From positions 1 through 64,000 of the forward strand of contig NZ_CAMIIE010000002.1 in the NCBI RefSeq assembly GCF_946222605.1: 64,000 nt of DNA, written 5' to 3'. Numbering within the stretch: the first letter of the stretch is position 1; every line of letters starts with the position of its first letter. The notes beneath the pieces were generated by a model. It made no database searches, was not told where the DNA came from, and was given only the letters and a program-made list of their open reading frames with translations. Shown piece by piece: positions 51,238-60,456 of this stretch. The position numbers and the translations under genes are program-made. This DNA is from an uncultured Acidocella sp. Its GTDB lineage: Bacteria > Pseudomonadota > Alphaproteobacteria > Acetobacterales > Acetobacteraceae.

Positions 51238-51334
51238 CGCAAAAGTTTTTGCGGGGTGTGGGGGGCTTTTTTTAAAAAGCCCCCCACCTCTTCGCCGCTT
51301 TTTTGAAAAAAAGCGGCACCAAAAAACTTTTGCG
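51238..51334. repeat. Palindromic repeat element with 13-bp terminal inverted repeats
   Basis: CGCAAAAGTTTTT (51238-51250) and AAAAACTTTTGCG (51322-51334) are exact inverted copies that enclose two hairpins: G6-C-T5 with A5-G-C6 at 51258-51287, and GCCGC-T6 with A7-GCGGC at 51294-51317. A related copy lies at 62632-62682. It is a dispersed bacterial palindromic element and would also work as a strong terminator in both directions. Confidence 0.8.
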
Positions 51335-51336
51335 CT

Positions 51337-52332
51337 TCAGCGTGCCGCCAGGTCGATGGCGGCGCGGATCGCTTCCAGCATCGAGCGTTCATCGACAATG
51401 CCCTTGCCGGCAATGTCAAAGGCGGTGCCGTGATCGACAGAGGTGCGGATCACCGGCAGGCCCACGGTGATGTTCACCCCGGCCTCCAGCCCCAGCACCT
51501 TCACCGGGCCGTGGCCCTGGTCGTGATACATCGCCACCACCATGTCGAAATCCCCGCGCCCGGCGCGGAAGAACAACGTGTCCGCCGGCAGCGGGCCTTC
51601 CACGTCCCAGCCCTTGGCGCGGCAGGCCTCCACGGCGGGAACGATTTTCTGCTCCTCCTCGCCATAGCCGAACAGCCCGTTCTCACCCGCATGCGGGTTG
51701 ATGCCGCAAACGCCGATCTTTTTGCGCGGCAGCTTGGCTTTCTCCAGCACCTCATAGCCACGGGTGATGACGCGCTCGACCAGAGCCGGCTCGATCTTCC
51801 TGATCGCGTCGATGATGCCGATATGGGTGGTGACATGGATCACGCGCAGCTTCGGCGCGGTCAGCATCATCGAGACTTCCGGGGTGTTGGTCAGCGCCGC
51901 CAGCATCTCGGTATGGCCGGGATATTTATGCCCGCCGGCATGCAAAGCTTCCTTGTTCAGCGGCGCGGTGCAGATCGCCTGCACCTTGCCCGCCATCGCC
52001 AGCCCGGTCGCGATCTTGATGAACTGATAGGCGGCATCGCCGGCCACCGGGGAGAGCTTGCCCCAAGGCATATCGGTCGGGATCAGCCCGAGATCGATGC
52101 AATCCACGCTGCCCGGGGCGTAGAGGGCCTTGTCCTCCTCACCCGGGGCGAGCCTGTTCACCTTCAGCGTGGCATCGACGATCCTGCCCGCCACGTCCAG
52201 CCGCGCCGCATCGCCAATGACCAGCGGGCGGCACTTCGCCAGCAGGTCCGGGTGGGTGAAGCTCTTCATGATGATTTCCGGGCCGACGCCGGCGGCGTCC
52301 CCCATGGTGATGGCGATCACGGGCTTAGACAT
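51337..52332 (-). CDS. pdxA2: PdxA-family dehydrogenase, probably 4-phospho-D-threonate/erythronate dehydrogenase (PdxA2)
   Basis: A 331-residue NAD-dependent, metal-using oxidative decarboxylase. PdxA motifs are all present: ITMGDAAGVGPEI, CTAPLNKEALHAGG, GHTEMLAAL, GINPHAGENGLFG, YHDQGHGPVK and RTSVDHGTAFDIAGKG. The neighbour is a DUF1537 kinase rather than pyridoxine genes. This favours PdxA2 of the D-threonate/D-erythronate pathway, which yields dihydroxyacetone phosphate, over a role in vitamin B6 synthesis. Confidence 0.9.
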   Translation of the reverse strand: MSKPVIAITMGDAAGVGPEIIMKSFTHPDLLAKCRPLVIGDAARLDVAGRIVDATLKVNRLAPGEEDKALYAPGSVDCIDLGLIPTDMPWGKLSPVAGDAAYQFIKIATGLAMAGKVQAICTAPLNKEALHAGGHKYPGHTEMLAALTNTPEVSMMLTAPKLRVIHVTTHIGIIDAIRKIEPALVERVITRGYEVLEKAKLPRKKIGVCGINPHAGENGLFGYGEEEQKIVPAVEACRAKGWDVEGPLPADTLFFRAGRGDFDMVVAMYHDQGHGPVKVLGLEAGVNITVGLPVIRTSVDHGTAFDIAGKGIVDERSMLEAIRAAIDLAAR

Positions 52333-52347
52333 GGCGAGGCATCCTTT

Positions 52348-53637
52348 TCAGGCGTTACGATAAGAAGCGTGCAGCAGGTCCGGCCGGCGCAGCACGGCGC
52401 GGCAGCGGACCATGGTCTCCGGCTGCCCGAAGGCCCCGGCCTTGGTGATCACGGCGAGGCCGTGCGGGCCGGTGGCGCCGCCCTCGGTGACGGAAAGCGG
52501 CACGCCGGGCTCAATCTCGCCGACCAGCCGCAGCCCGGCGGCGCCAAACGCCACCAGCACGGCCCGCGCGGTCTCGCCGCCGGTGGAGAACAGCCCGCCA
52601 ATGCGCGCCGCGAACGGGGCGACCAGCCGGGCCAGAGCGTGGCAAAGCAGCAGCCCCTCGCCGACATTCACCTGCTCTTCGAGCCCGAGCTGCACCGCGA
52701 CATCCTGCCCGGCATCCAAAGCCGCCGCCAGCGCCGCCAGCGCCGCCCGCCAGCCTTCGCTGCCCTCGCCCTCGCGCAGAATATGCGGGGCGATGGGCAG
52801 GTTGCGCACGCTCTCATCCTCGATCAGCCGCGCCACCTGCTGGTGGGAGACGCCGGACATGCTGCCGACGACGAACAAAATCGGCCCCTCCACCGGCGCC
52901 ATCGCGGCCTCTTCCACCGCACCGCTCAGGCCCAGCGCCAGCGGCAGCTGCCGGGCCAGCCCGGCGGCACCGGCCCACAAAGCCGGCCGGCCCAGCCCAG
53001 CGGCGGCCTGCGCGATGGCGCGCAGATCCTCATCGCTCTCCGCGTCGCACACAACGGCGTCGTGGCGTTCGGCGGCTTTCGCCAGGGCGGCGCGCAGCGC
53101 CTGGGTGCCGGCGCGCACGCTCTCCAGCCCGACCACATCGGTCCTCAGCCCGGCCTCTTCCAACAGGCTCGGCATATGGGCGCGCCCGGTGATGCCTTCG
53201 CGCTTCCACACCTCGGTCTCTTCCACCTTCACCCCATGCAGATATTGCTGGCCGCCGCGCGTCTGCCGGCCGGTGGCCGGGAAGGCGGGGGCGATCAGGG
53301 CGAAGGCCTCGGGCGCGAAGCCGCGCTGCGCCGCCAGGGCGGCGGCCAGCTCGGCGCCGATATTGCCGCGCAGGGTGGAGTCGAATTTCTTGAACCAGAG
53401 CTGGCCCGCCGCGCCGAGATCGGCCAGCAGCGCGCTGGTCCGCGCCGCGGCCTCTTGCGGGGCCAGGCGGCGCGTATCCGCATCCAGCGACAGCACCGCC
53501 GCCGCCGGCGCGGCGGCGGCGGTCTCACCCAGCGTCACCAGCGTCTTCAACCCGGCGGCGACGCAGGGAATGGCGCAGTCCGCCGCGCCGGAGAGATCAT
53601 CGGCGACGATCAGCAGTTTGCGGCGGGGCTGGCTCAT
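52348..53637 (-). CDS. Four-carbon acid sugar kinase (DUF1537 family)
   Basis: A 429-residue ATP-dependent kinase. The ATG at 53637 overlaps the stop of the permease gene; upstream codons in this frame are a shadow. The N-terminal substrate domain begins RRKLLIVADDLSGAADCAI and includes WFKKFDSTLRGNIGAEL; the C-terminal nucleotide-binding part has FSTGGETARAVL and GLAVITKAGAFG. With pdxA2 next to it, the likely reaction is 4-phosphorylation of D-threonate or D-erythronate. Confidence 0.9.
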   Translation of the reverse strand: MSQPRRKLLIVADDLSGAADCAIPCVAAGLKTLVTLGETAAAAPAAAVLSLDADTRRLAPQEAAARTSALLADLGAAGQLWFKKFDSTLRGNIGAELAAALAAQRGFAPEAFALIAPAFPATGRQTRGGQQYLHGVKVEETEVWKREGITGRAHMPSLLEEAGLRTDVVGLESVRAGTQALRAALAKAAERHDAVVCDAESDEDLRAIAQAAAGLGRPALWAGAAGLARQLPLALGLSGAVEEAAMAPVEGPILFVVGSMSGVSHQQVARLIEDESVRNLPIAPHILREGEGSEGWRAALAALAAALDAGQDVAVQLGLEEQVNVGEGLLLCHALARLVAPFAARIGGLFSTGGETARAVLVAFGAAGLRLVGEIEPGVPLSVTEGGATGPHGLAVITKAGAFGQPETMVRCRAVLRRPDLLHASYRNA

Positions 53638-54590
53638 GCCTTCGCCGCCACGCGCCGCGCCCACCAGGCGGTCATTGGCGGGGTGAGGATGGAGGTGACG
53701 ATCACCGCCGCCGCCACCAGCACCGTCGCCGGCGCCGCCGCCGCCGCATAGGCATGGTTGGCGCTGGCCACCAGGGTCGGCACCGCGGCGGCATTGCCGG
53801 CGGTGGAGGCCGCGGCCAGCCCGGCCGTGCCTTTGCCGCCGGTCGCCTTATCCGCCAGCAGCATGACGATGCCGGAGACCACCAGCACGAACAGCCCGAG
53901 GCAGAGCCCCAGCAGCCCCGCCGCCCAGACCTTGTGCAGATCCAGCGAGGCCCCGAGCGCAAAGGCGAAGAAGGGGATCATCACCGGGGTGGCGCGGCCA
54001 AGGAAATCGCGCATCTCGCGGTCGAGATTGCCGATGACGATACCCGCCGCCAGCGGCAGGATGGCACCGACCAGCGTCTGCCAGGGGAAGGCGGAGAGGC
54101 CGGCGGCGCCCAGCGTCACCATCGTCAGAAACGGGCCGGATTCCAGCGACATCACGGAATAGGCGGCGGCCTCGTCGGCGGTGCCGTACTGGCCCATCAG
54201 CGCCATATAGAGGCCGCCATTGGTGTCGTTGATGGCGGCGACCACGGCCAGGGTGGACAGACCGGCGAACCAGCCGGAGGTGATCGGCCCTTCACCCAGG
54301 AAATGCCCGAGCACGACACCGCAGACGATGCCGAGCAGGATTTTCGCCACCAGCAGCACGCCCCCCTTGCCGGCGACCATCGGCAGCGTGCGGACGCTGA
54401 TCGAGCTGCCCATGCAGACATAGAACACCGCCAGAATCGGCAGCGCGCCGGAGAACAGCGCCCCGGTGAAGGAGCCGAAGAAATGCGGCGTGCCCGGCGC
54501 AAATGTGTTGAACAAGCAGCCAATGGCCAACGGCACGATCATCATGCCGCCCGGCACGGCCTCGATCATTTTTTTCAGGGGCAATTGCAT
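53634..54590 (-). CDS. 2-keto-3-deoxygluconate permease-type transporter (KdgT family)
   Basis: A 318-residue membrane protein with about ten helices. Family segments are IVPLAIGCLFNTFAPGTPHFFGSFTGALFSGALPILAVFYVCMGSSI, AAINDTNGGLYMALMGQYG and TAGLAAASTAGNAAAVPTLVA. Members import 2-keto-3-deoxygluconate or similar sugar acids with protons. In this operon it probably imports the four-carbon acid used by the kinase and PdxA2. Hydrophobic helices flank Asp/Asn-containing turns as expected. Confidence 0.92.
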   Translation of the reverse strand: MQLPLKKMIEAVPGGMMIVPLAIGCLFNTFAPGTPHFFGSFTGALFSGALPILAVFYVCMGSSISVRTLPMVAGKGGVLLVAKILLGIVCGVVLGHFLGEGPITSGWFAGLSTLAVVAAINDTNGGLYMALMGQYGTADEAAAYSVMSLESGPFLTMVTLGAAGLSAFPWQTLVGAILPLAAGIVIGNLDREMRDFLGRATPVMIPFFAFALGASLDLHKVWAAGLLGLCLGLFVLVVSGIVMLLADKATGGKGTAGLAAASTAGNAAAVPTLVASANHAYAAAAAPATVLVAAAVIVTSILTPPMTAWWARRVAAKA

Positions 54591-54677
54591 GGGCGTTCTC
54601 CAGTTTTCATTTTAATGACTGATTTGAGCGAATTAAAGGCGGGATAACAGCATACAACGCGCGACTCAACCAAAAAT

Positions 54678-54694
54678 TTGCGCAAAATGCGCAA
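54678..54694. promoter_or_regulatory. TTGCGCA inverted repeat upstream of the permease gene
   Basis: TTGCGCA (54678-54684) and TGCGCAA (54688-54694) form a perfect inverted repeat with an AAA spacer in the 171-nt gap between the GntR gene and the permease gene. It is a candidate operator for the catabolic operon. Confidence 0.5.
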
Positions 54695-54761
54695 TTACGC
54701 ATATAGCCAGCCGAAATCGCCCCGCTCACCGGCGAGCGACTTCATCGAAAATCAGGCCTTA

Positions 54762-55502
54762 TCAACGCAATGAGAGGTCGAGCATCCGCCCATCGAACAA
54801 CCGGTCGCGCGAGGCGCGCAGATGCGCCGCCATCAGCGTGCGCGCCGCCTCCGGCTGGCGGGATCTGATCGCCTCGACGATACGCCGATGCTCCTCCAGC
54901 ACGTAATCCAGCCCTTGCTTGGGCCCCATCAGCGAGATGCCGTGAATATGCATCCCCACCGCGATATGCGGCTGCAGCGCCTGCAGCGACTGATGGTAGT
55001 AATGGTTGTTGGAGGCCTCGGCGATGGCGAGATGGAAGGCGAAATCCACATCGTCGCGGTGCTGCCCCTGGCGGGTGGCCTGCGCCATCGTCTCCAGCGC
55101 CGCCTCGATCTTCGCCATCGCGCTTTGGTTATAGCGCAGCGCGGCGAAGCTGGCGGCCTCGGGCTCCAGCGTCAGCCGGTATTCATAGCAGCGCTGAATA
55201 TCCGCGATATTCTCCACCGGCGCGAAGCCCAGCGGCGGCTGCACGGCGGGCGGGCGCACGAAGCTGCCGGCCCCCTGGCGGGAGACGATGAATTTCTCCT
55301 GCTTGAGCCGCGCCAAAGCGGTGCGCACCACCGGCCGCGAGACATCGAACTGGCTGGCGAGCTGGTGCTCGCTGGGCAGGCGGCTATGGGGCGCGTAGGC
55401 GCCGTTCTGAATGCCGGAGAGAATGCTGTGATAAACTTGGTCGGCCAGACCCGAGGTCTGGCTCTCTTGCGGCTTCATCGCGGCTTCGGGGTCCTCCAAC
55501 AC
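54762..55502 (-). CDS. GntR family (FadR subfamily) transcriptional regulator
   Basis: A 246-residue protein that may start at GTG 55502, which has AGGA at 8-nt spacing, or at ATG 55478. The winged HTH spans about residues 18-85 (HSRLPSEHQLASQFDVSRPVVRTALARLKQEKFIVSRQGAGSFV). The FCD ligand domain follows, with the metal-binding Asp/His pattern in DVDFAFHLAIAEASNNHYYHQSL and LEEHRRIVEAI. It is probably the acid-sensing regulator of the adjacent genes. Confidence 0.92.
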   Translation of the reverse strand: MLEDPEAAMKPQESQTSGLADQVYHSILSGIQNGAYAPHSRLPSEHQLASQFDVSRPVVRTALARLKQEKFIVSRQGAGSFVRPPAVQPPLGFAPVENIADIQRCYEYRLTLEPEAASFAALRYNQSAMAKIEAALETMAQATRQGQHRDDVDFAFHLAIAEASNNHYYHQSLQALQPHIAVGMHIHGISLMGPKQGLDYVLEEHRRIVEAIRSRQPEAARTLMAAHLRASRDRLFDGRMLDLSLR

Positions 55503-55511
55503 GCTCCGTTC

Positions 55512-55525
55512 CTAACAAATGTTAG
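55512..55525. promoter_or_regulatory. Inverted repeat CTAACA-TGTTAG upstream of the GntR gene
   Basis: CTAACA and TGTTAG with a 2-nt AA spacer lie 10 nt upstream of the GTG start of the GntR gene, in the gap before the SMP-30 gene. The place and form suit an autoregulatory operator. Confidence 0.5.
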
Positions 55526-55552
55526 CGCTATCGGCAAACCCTCCGCCACGCC

Positions 55553-56509
55553 TCAACCGCCCAGCGCGCCTTGGGTGTTGACGTAGACGGCGTACAGGCT
55601 GGTGCTGGCCGCGATGAACAGCCGGTTGCGATGCCGCCCGCCGAAGCAAAGATTGGCCGCGCGCTCCGGCAGATGGATATGGCCGATGGCATCGCCTGCC
55701 GGGTTATAAATCCGCACCCCATCCAGCCCCTCGCCCATGCCCCAGCCGCACCAGAGATTGCCCTCCACATCCACCCGGAACCCGTCCGGCCGCTCGCCCT
55801 CCTTGCAGGCGATGAAGATGCGGCCTTTGGTCAGCGTCCTGCCATCGGCGGCCATCTCATAAACCCGCATCCGCCTGGGCGCGATACCGGTTTCCGCGAC
55901 GTAAAGCAGCTTTTCATCCGGCGAGAAGGCCAGGCCGTTCGGGCCCTCGATATCGTCAGCGGCGATGGAAAGCGCGCCGGTCTGGCCGTCGATCCGGTAG
56001 AGACAGGTCGGCAGCTCCGGCGCCGCTTTCTCGCCCTCATAGAAGCCGCGAATGCCAAAGGTCGGATCGGAAAACCAGATCGAGCCGTCGGATTTCACCA
56101 CGATATCGTTGGGCGAGTTCAGCCGCTTGCCGTTGAAGCTCTCGGCCAGCACGGTGGTGCTGCCATCATGCTCCAGCCGCATCACCCGGCGCTGCAGATG
56201 CTCGCACCACACCACCCGTCCCTCGCGGTCGCGGGTGGCGCCGTTGGTGAAGTCTGACGGGCGGCGGAACTCGTCCACGCTGCCGGTCGTCTCATGCCAG
56301 CGCAGCACCCGGTTATTCGGAATATCCGACCAGAGCAGATAGCGCCCCGCCGGCACCCAGACCGGCCCTTCCCCCCAGCGCGTCCCGGTATAAAGCCGCT
56401 CCACCGCCGCCGCATCCAGCCGGTAGCGGGCGAAGGATTGATCCAGGATCTCGAAAGCCGGATCGGGATAACGGGTCTGGCCGGGCCAGCGGGGATCGGT
56501 CTGCGTCAA
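55553..56509 (-). CDS. SMP-30/gluconolactonase family protein
   Basis: A 318-residue six-bladed propeller. Metal-ligand and family motifs are GEGPVWVPAGRYLLWSDIPNNRVLRW, LNSPNDIVVKSDGSIWFSDP, GPNGLAFSPDEKLLYVAET and RPDGFRVDVEGNLWCGWG. It probably opens a sugar lactone before the acid enters catabolism. It follows the MFS transporter gene by 2 nt and is related to, but clearly different from, the copy at 3849. Confidence 0.9.
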   Translation of the reverse strand: MTQTDPRWPGQTRYPDPAFEILDQSFARYRLDAAAVERLYTGTRWGEGPVWVPAGRYLLWSDIPNNRVLRWHETTGSVDEFRRPSDFTNGATRDREGRVVWCEHLQRRVMRLEHDGSTTVLAESFNGKRLNSPNDIVVKSDGSIWFSDPTFGIRGFYEGEKAAPELPTCLYRIDGQTGALSIAADDIEGPNGLAFSPDEKLLYVAETGIAPRRMRVYEMAADGRTLTKGRIFIACKEGERPDGFRVDVEGNLWCGWGMGEGLDGVRIYNPAGDAIGHIHLPERAANLCFGGRHRNRLFIAASTSLYAVYVNTQGALGG

Positions 56510-56511
56510 AC

Positions 56512-57744
56512 TCAGCTCTCCAGCCTATAGGCGGCGGCTTCGGCCTCACTCTCGCCCTGCACCAGCCATTTCCGGGTCGGGACGGCGGAGATGATGGCCG
56601 AGAGCACCGCACCGGCGATAATGAACACGCTCATCGCCACCGGCAAGCCCCAGGCCTCTTTGAAACTCGCGATCACATAAGGCGCGCCGACGCTGAGCGC
56701 CGTCATCGCATAGCCGATGCCGACCCCGATGCCGCGCGTATGCGCCGGGAAGCGGCGCGCCAGATAGGCGGGCACGATGCCAAAGACGCTGTTGGCGACA
56801 AGACCCATCAACACCGCCCCGGCCGCCATCGCCCAAGGCGCGTCGATCAGCGTGTAAAGCAGCGTGGAGGGGATGGTCAGCAGCAGGTAGGTCAGCAGCA
56901 CCGGGCGCTCGCCGAAACGCTGCACGAAATATCCGGCCAGCGGCTTGCCGATGATCGAGGCGATGGAATAGGTGGCGACAAACGGGAACACCCCGCCCGG
57001 GCTCAAATGCCGCGCCGTGATCAGGAAGGTCGGGTAGAGCGCGAAAATCGCCCAGAGCATGAAATTCACGCAGGCCATGAAGGCCCAGCCCTGGATCACC
57101 GCCGGGGTGATGCGCAGCTTCGGCGCCTTCGTGCGCATCGCCACGCTGGCCTTCCAGCTCGGTGATTCCTTCACCCCCACGCGCACGAAAATCGTCAGCA
57201 GCGCCGGCAGCACGCCCAGCGCGAACATCCAGCGCCAGCCGATGAGCGGGTAGAGTTTGAAGAAGCACAAAGCCGAGACGAAATAGCCGACCTCATAGCC
57301 CGCCATCATGATCCCCGCCGCGATGCCGCGGGATTTTGCCGCGACGCTCTCCATCAGCAAAGCCGCCGAGGCGCTCCACTCACCGCCGAAACCCATGCCG
57401 AACAGGATGCGCAGGATCAGGAAGGAGCTGTAGCTCCAGGCCATGCCGCTCAGGCCGGCGAAGACCGAGAACCACAGGATCGCCAGCATGAAAGGCAGCT
57501 TGCGGCCATATTTATCCGCGAGCTTGCCCCAGCCGATGGTGCCCAGCACTTTCGCGAGGCCGGTCGCGGTGACCACCAGCGCCATCTGCGTCAGCGGCAC
57601 GTGGAATACGTCATTACCCAGATGCGGGATCAGGAACAGCAGCAAGGTGAAGTCGAACGCATCCAGCCCCCAGCCCGCGCAGGCCGCCAGCAGAATACGC
57701 CAGTTGGCGCGTAAATCCGCGATTATATCAGCATCCATGGTCAT
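56512..57744 (-). CDS. MFS transporter, sugar-acid/aromatic-acid porter type
   Basis: A 410-residue transporter with 12 predicted helices. The A-loop motif reads WGKLADKYGRKLPFM between helices 2 and 3, and GFGGEWSASAALLMESVAAKSRGI in helix 4 is typical of the sialate/lactate/aromatic acid porter branch. Together with the SMP-30 gene it probably imports an organic acid or lactone. The stop lies 2 nt before the SMP-30 start. Confidence 0.9.
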   Translation of the reverse strand: MTMDADIIADLRANWRILLAACAGWGLDAFDFTLLLFLIPHLGNDVFHVPLTQMALVVTATGLAKVLGTIGWGKLADKYGRKLPFMLAILWFSVFAGLSGMAWSYSSFLILRILFGMGFGGEWSASAALLMESVAAKSRGIAAGIMMAGYEVGYFVSALCFFKLYPLIGWRWMFALGVLPALLTIFVRVGVKESPSWKASVAMRTKAPKLRITPAVIQGWAFMACVNFMLWAIFALYPTFLITARHLSPGGVFPFVATYSIASIIGKPLAGYFVQRFGERPVLLTYLLLTIPSTLLYTLIDAPWAMAAGAVLMGLVANSVFGIVPAYLARRFPAHTRGIGVGIGYAMTALSVGAPYVIASFKEAWGLPVAMSVFIIAGAVLSAIISAVPTRKWLVQGESEAEAAAYRLES

Positions 57745-57887
57745 TCCCCTATCCCGCCTATGCCTGGCGGCTTAACCCACAACCCAAAAGCCCTTGGGAG
57801 TCAGCGCTTTTTCTAAAACACCGGTAAAGCGCAGGCGCCTCACCTCCCCTTCGCCGGCGGCGCTTTCGACTTCATGTTCAAAACCCT

Positions 57888-58853
57888 TCAGCCTTTCACG
57901 AACAGGCGCTGCGCCAGCACCTCGCCATTCAGGAAGGCCATGACATTGCGCACACTCATCAGCGACACTTCGCGCCGCGCTTCCGGCGTCACCCCGCCGC
58001 AATGCGAGGAGACGATGACATTATCCAGCCCCCAGAGCGGGTTGTCGGCGGCGGGCGGCTCCTGGGCGAAGCTGTCCAGCCCGGCCCCGGCGATGCGCCG
58101 GCCGGTGAGGGCGGCGAGCAAAGCCGGCTCCTCCACCACCTCGCCGCGGGCGGTGTTGATCAGGAAGGCGCTGGGCTTCATCAGCGCCAGCGTCCGCGCA
58201 TTGATCAGGCCGCGCGTGGCCTCGGTGAGCGGGCAATGCAGGCTGACAATATCGCTCTGGCGCAGCAGGCTCTCCAGGCTGTCCGTGCGCTCAATGCCCT
58301 CGCCCAGTGAGCCCGCCGGGGCGTAGGGGTCGTAGCACAGCACCGAGAGCCCGAGCGCGCGTGCCATGCCGGCGACCAGCCGGCCGATCATCCCCGCCCC
58401 GATCAGCCCCAGCACGCTGCCGCGCAGCTCCCGGCCCTTGTAGAATGTCTTATCCCAGCCGCCGCGCCGCACGAATTCGTCCTGGTTGCGCATATCCTTG
58501 GCCAGGCCCAGCATCAGCGCGATGGTATGCTCGGCGACGGAATGGGCATTGGCGCCGACAGCGGCGATCACCGGGATGTTCAGCGCGCTGGCGGCGGCGA
58601 CGTCGATATCATTGGTGCCCGCGCCATGTTTGGCGATGATCTTGAGTTTCGGCGAAGCCTGCATGATGTCGCGATCCAGCCTTTCCACCAGCCGCACCAC
58701 CAGCGCATCGGCCTGGGTTTGCGCGAGCAGGGCGATCACCTCGTCCTTGGCGGGATAAGACTGGGTGGCGACGCTCTTGATCCCGGCCTGCGCCAGCAGC
58801 GCCTCCCCCTCCGGCGCCAGCGCGCCGCCCAAAGTCACGACAGTCAAACCCAA
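57888..58853 (-). CDS. D-2-hydroxyacid dehydrogenase (phosphoglycerate dehydrogenase-like)
   Basis: A 321-residue NAD(P)-dependent enzyme. The nucleotide fold has GLIGAGMIGRLVAGMARALGL, and the catalytic triad residues fall in NTARGEVVEEPAL (Arg), AGLDSFAQEPP (Glu) and VIVSSHCGGVTPEA (His). The N-terminal half of the substrate domain includes AKHGAGTNDIDV. It probably reduces a 2-keto acid or oxidises a 2-hydroxy acid in the same sugar-acid pathway. The 143-nt gap to the next gene holds only a weak 7-bp inverted repeat (GCGCTTT/AAAGCGC). Confidence 0.9.
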   Translation of the reverse strand: MGLTVVTLGGALAPEGEALLAQAGIKSVATQSYPAKDEVIALLAQTQADALVVRLVERLDRDIMQASPKLKIIAKHGAGTNDIDVAAASALNIPVIAAVGANAHSVAEHTIALMLGLAKDMRNQDEFVRRGGWDKTFYKGRELRGSVLGLIGAGMIGRLVAGMARALGLSVLCYDPYAPAGSLGEGIERTDSLESLLRQSDIVSLHCPLTEATRGLINARTLALMKPSAFLINTARGEVVEEPALLAALTGRRIAGAGLDSFAQEPPAADNPLWGLDNVIVSSHCGGVTPEARREVSLMSVRNVMAFLNGEVLAQRLFVKG

Positions 58854-58913
58854 GGCATCTCTCCTTAAACAAATCAGGGGGCCGCGCGCGGCCCCCGTTT
58901 CATCACGCCGGTC

Positions 58914-60257
58914 TCAGACCGCGATCGGCTTCACCTTGCCCAGCAGGACGGCATAGATCAGAATCCCCACCAGCCCGACCAGCGCGGAGGCGAACAAAGC
59001 CGCGTTGAAGGAGCCGGTGCTGGCGACGATGAAGCCTGTGACGATCGGCCCGACGACACCGCCGAAATTCGACACCATGTTCTGCAACCCCGCCAGCGTG
59101 CTGGTCATGCTGCGCGGCGCCACATCGGCGGGCAGCGCCCAGACCTGGGAGGCGGAGATGGTGGTGCCGGCCTTGGCCAGGCAGAGCAGAGCGACGATGG
59201 CGATCACATTATGCGTCAGCGGCGCCAGGCCGATGGACATGGCCAGAACCAGCCCGAAAATCAGGAAGAATTTGCGCACCGCGGTGAGGCTGTAGCGGCC
59301 CGATTCCAGCGCCCGGTCGGAGGCCCAGCCGGCCACGACCTCGATCAGCATGCCCACCAGCAGCGGCAGCATGGCGACGAAGCCCATCTTCAGCATCGTC
59401 ATATGCTCCTGCTTCACTAGATAGGTCGGCAGCCAGGTGATGAAGAAGTAGGAGATATAGTTGATGGTGAAAAACCCCAGGCACATCGCCCAGACATTGC
59501 GGTGGCGCAGCAGCGCGTACCAGGGCAGCGGCGCCTTGCCTTGGGTGGCGTGCTGGGCCTGGCCTTCGCGGATATAGGCCAGCTCAGCCGCATTCACGCC
59601 GGGATGCTGCTCGGGCGTCTCCCGGAAGAAGCCGAACCAGGCGATGCTCCAGACCACGCCCATGGCGCCGATGATCAGGAAGGTCATGCGCCAGCCATAG
59701 GCGGCGATCAGCCAGACGATCAGCGGCATCGCCACCGCGCCGCCGAATTTCGAGGCGCTGTCGAACAGCCCGGCGATGGTGGCGCGCTCGCGCAGCGGGA
59801 ACCATTTCGCGGTGATGCCGGCATTGCTCGGATAGGCGCCGGCCTCGCCGATGCCAAGGCCCAGACGCATCGCGAACAGCGAGGCAAAGCCGCTCACCAG
59901 GCTGGTGGCGGAGGTGGCGACCGACCAGAGCAGCACGGCGAAGCCCAGCCCCTTTTTCTGCCCGAACCTGTCGCTGAACCAGCCGGCGGGCATCTGCATC
60001 AGCGCGTAGGACCAGAAGAAGGCGGACAGCACGATGCCCATCATATCGACCGGGATCGACAGCGTCTTGATCAGCGTCGGCGCGGCGGCGGCCAGCACGG
60101 TGCGGTCGATATAATTGATGGCGATGGCAAACCACATGAACGTGGCCACACCCCAGCGGATGCGCGAGGCGCGCTGTTCCGAATTGCGCGCTGGCGCGCG
60201 CTGGTCAGCAGTCAATGCGGCGGCGCCGGCCTGGGAGGGGGCGGAGTCTGTATCCAT
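58914..60257 (-). CDS. MFS transporter, anion:cation symporter type
   Basis: A 447-residue transporter with 12 helices, from the ATG at 60257; the frame is open further upstream but that part lies in the promoter region. Marks of the ACS branch are FMWFAIAINYIDRTVLAAAAPTL in helix 1, GWFSDRFGQKKGLGFAVLLW after helix 2 and RLGLGIGEAGAYPSNAGITAKWFP in helix 4. Members import galactonate, glucarate, tartrate and similar acids. It diverges from the alcohol dehydrogenase gene across a control region with paired operator copies. Confidence 0.92.
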   Translation of the reverse strand: MDTDSAPSQAGAAALTADQRAPARNSEQRASRIRWGVATFMWFAIAINYIDRTVLAAAAPTLIKTLSIPVDMMGIVLSAFFWSYALMQMPAGWFSDRFGQKKGLGFAVLLWSVATSATSLVSGFASLFAMRLGLGIGEAGAYPSNAGITAKWFPLRERATIAGLFDSASKFGGAVAMPLIVWLIAAYGWRMTFLIIGAMGVVWSIAWFGFFRETPEQHPGVNAAELAYIREGQAQHATQGKAPLPWYALLRHRNVWAMCLGFFTINYISYFFITWLPTYLVKQEHMTMLKMGFVAMLPLLVGMLIEVVAGWASDRALESGRYSLTAVRKFFLIFGLVLAMSIGLAPLTHNVIAIVALLCLAKAGTTISASQVWALPADVAPRSMTSTLAGLQNMVSNFGGVVGPIVTGFIVASTGSFNAALFASALVGLVGILIYAVLLGKVKPIAV

Positions 60258-60303
60258 AGGACAGGTTCCCTTGTTGCAGCGCCACGCGACCGTACAGCGC
60301 CAG

Positions 60304-60320
60304 ACTTGTTGTAAATTTGT
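60304..60320 (+). promoter_or_regulatory. Operator candidate, copy 1 (ACTTGTTGTAAATTTGT)
   Basis: A 17-nt AT-rich sequence that recurs exactly, in reverse complement, at 60457-60473. This copy is 47 nt upstream of the MFS start codon. Confidence 0.6.
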
Positions 60321-60456
60321 AATTCGACCCATAATGGCCGCCCAAAGCCTCGTCAAGCCCGCATCGCCATGCGAACAAGATGAAGCCAATGCGCAACCAT
60401 CAACTCCGCGCCGTCCGCCAGACTTGACGCTGCCCCACCCCACCGCTAGTGAATAA

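Noticed and set aside
57772..58002. Separate small gene after the hydroxyacid dehydrogenase
   Set aside because: The frame overlaps the end of that gene on the same strand, has no ribosome site and its translation shows no recognisable feature.
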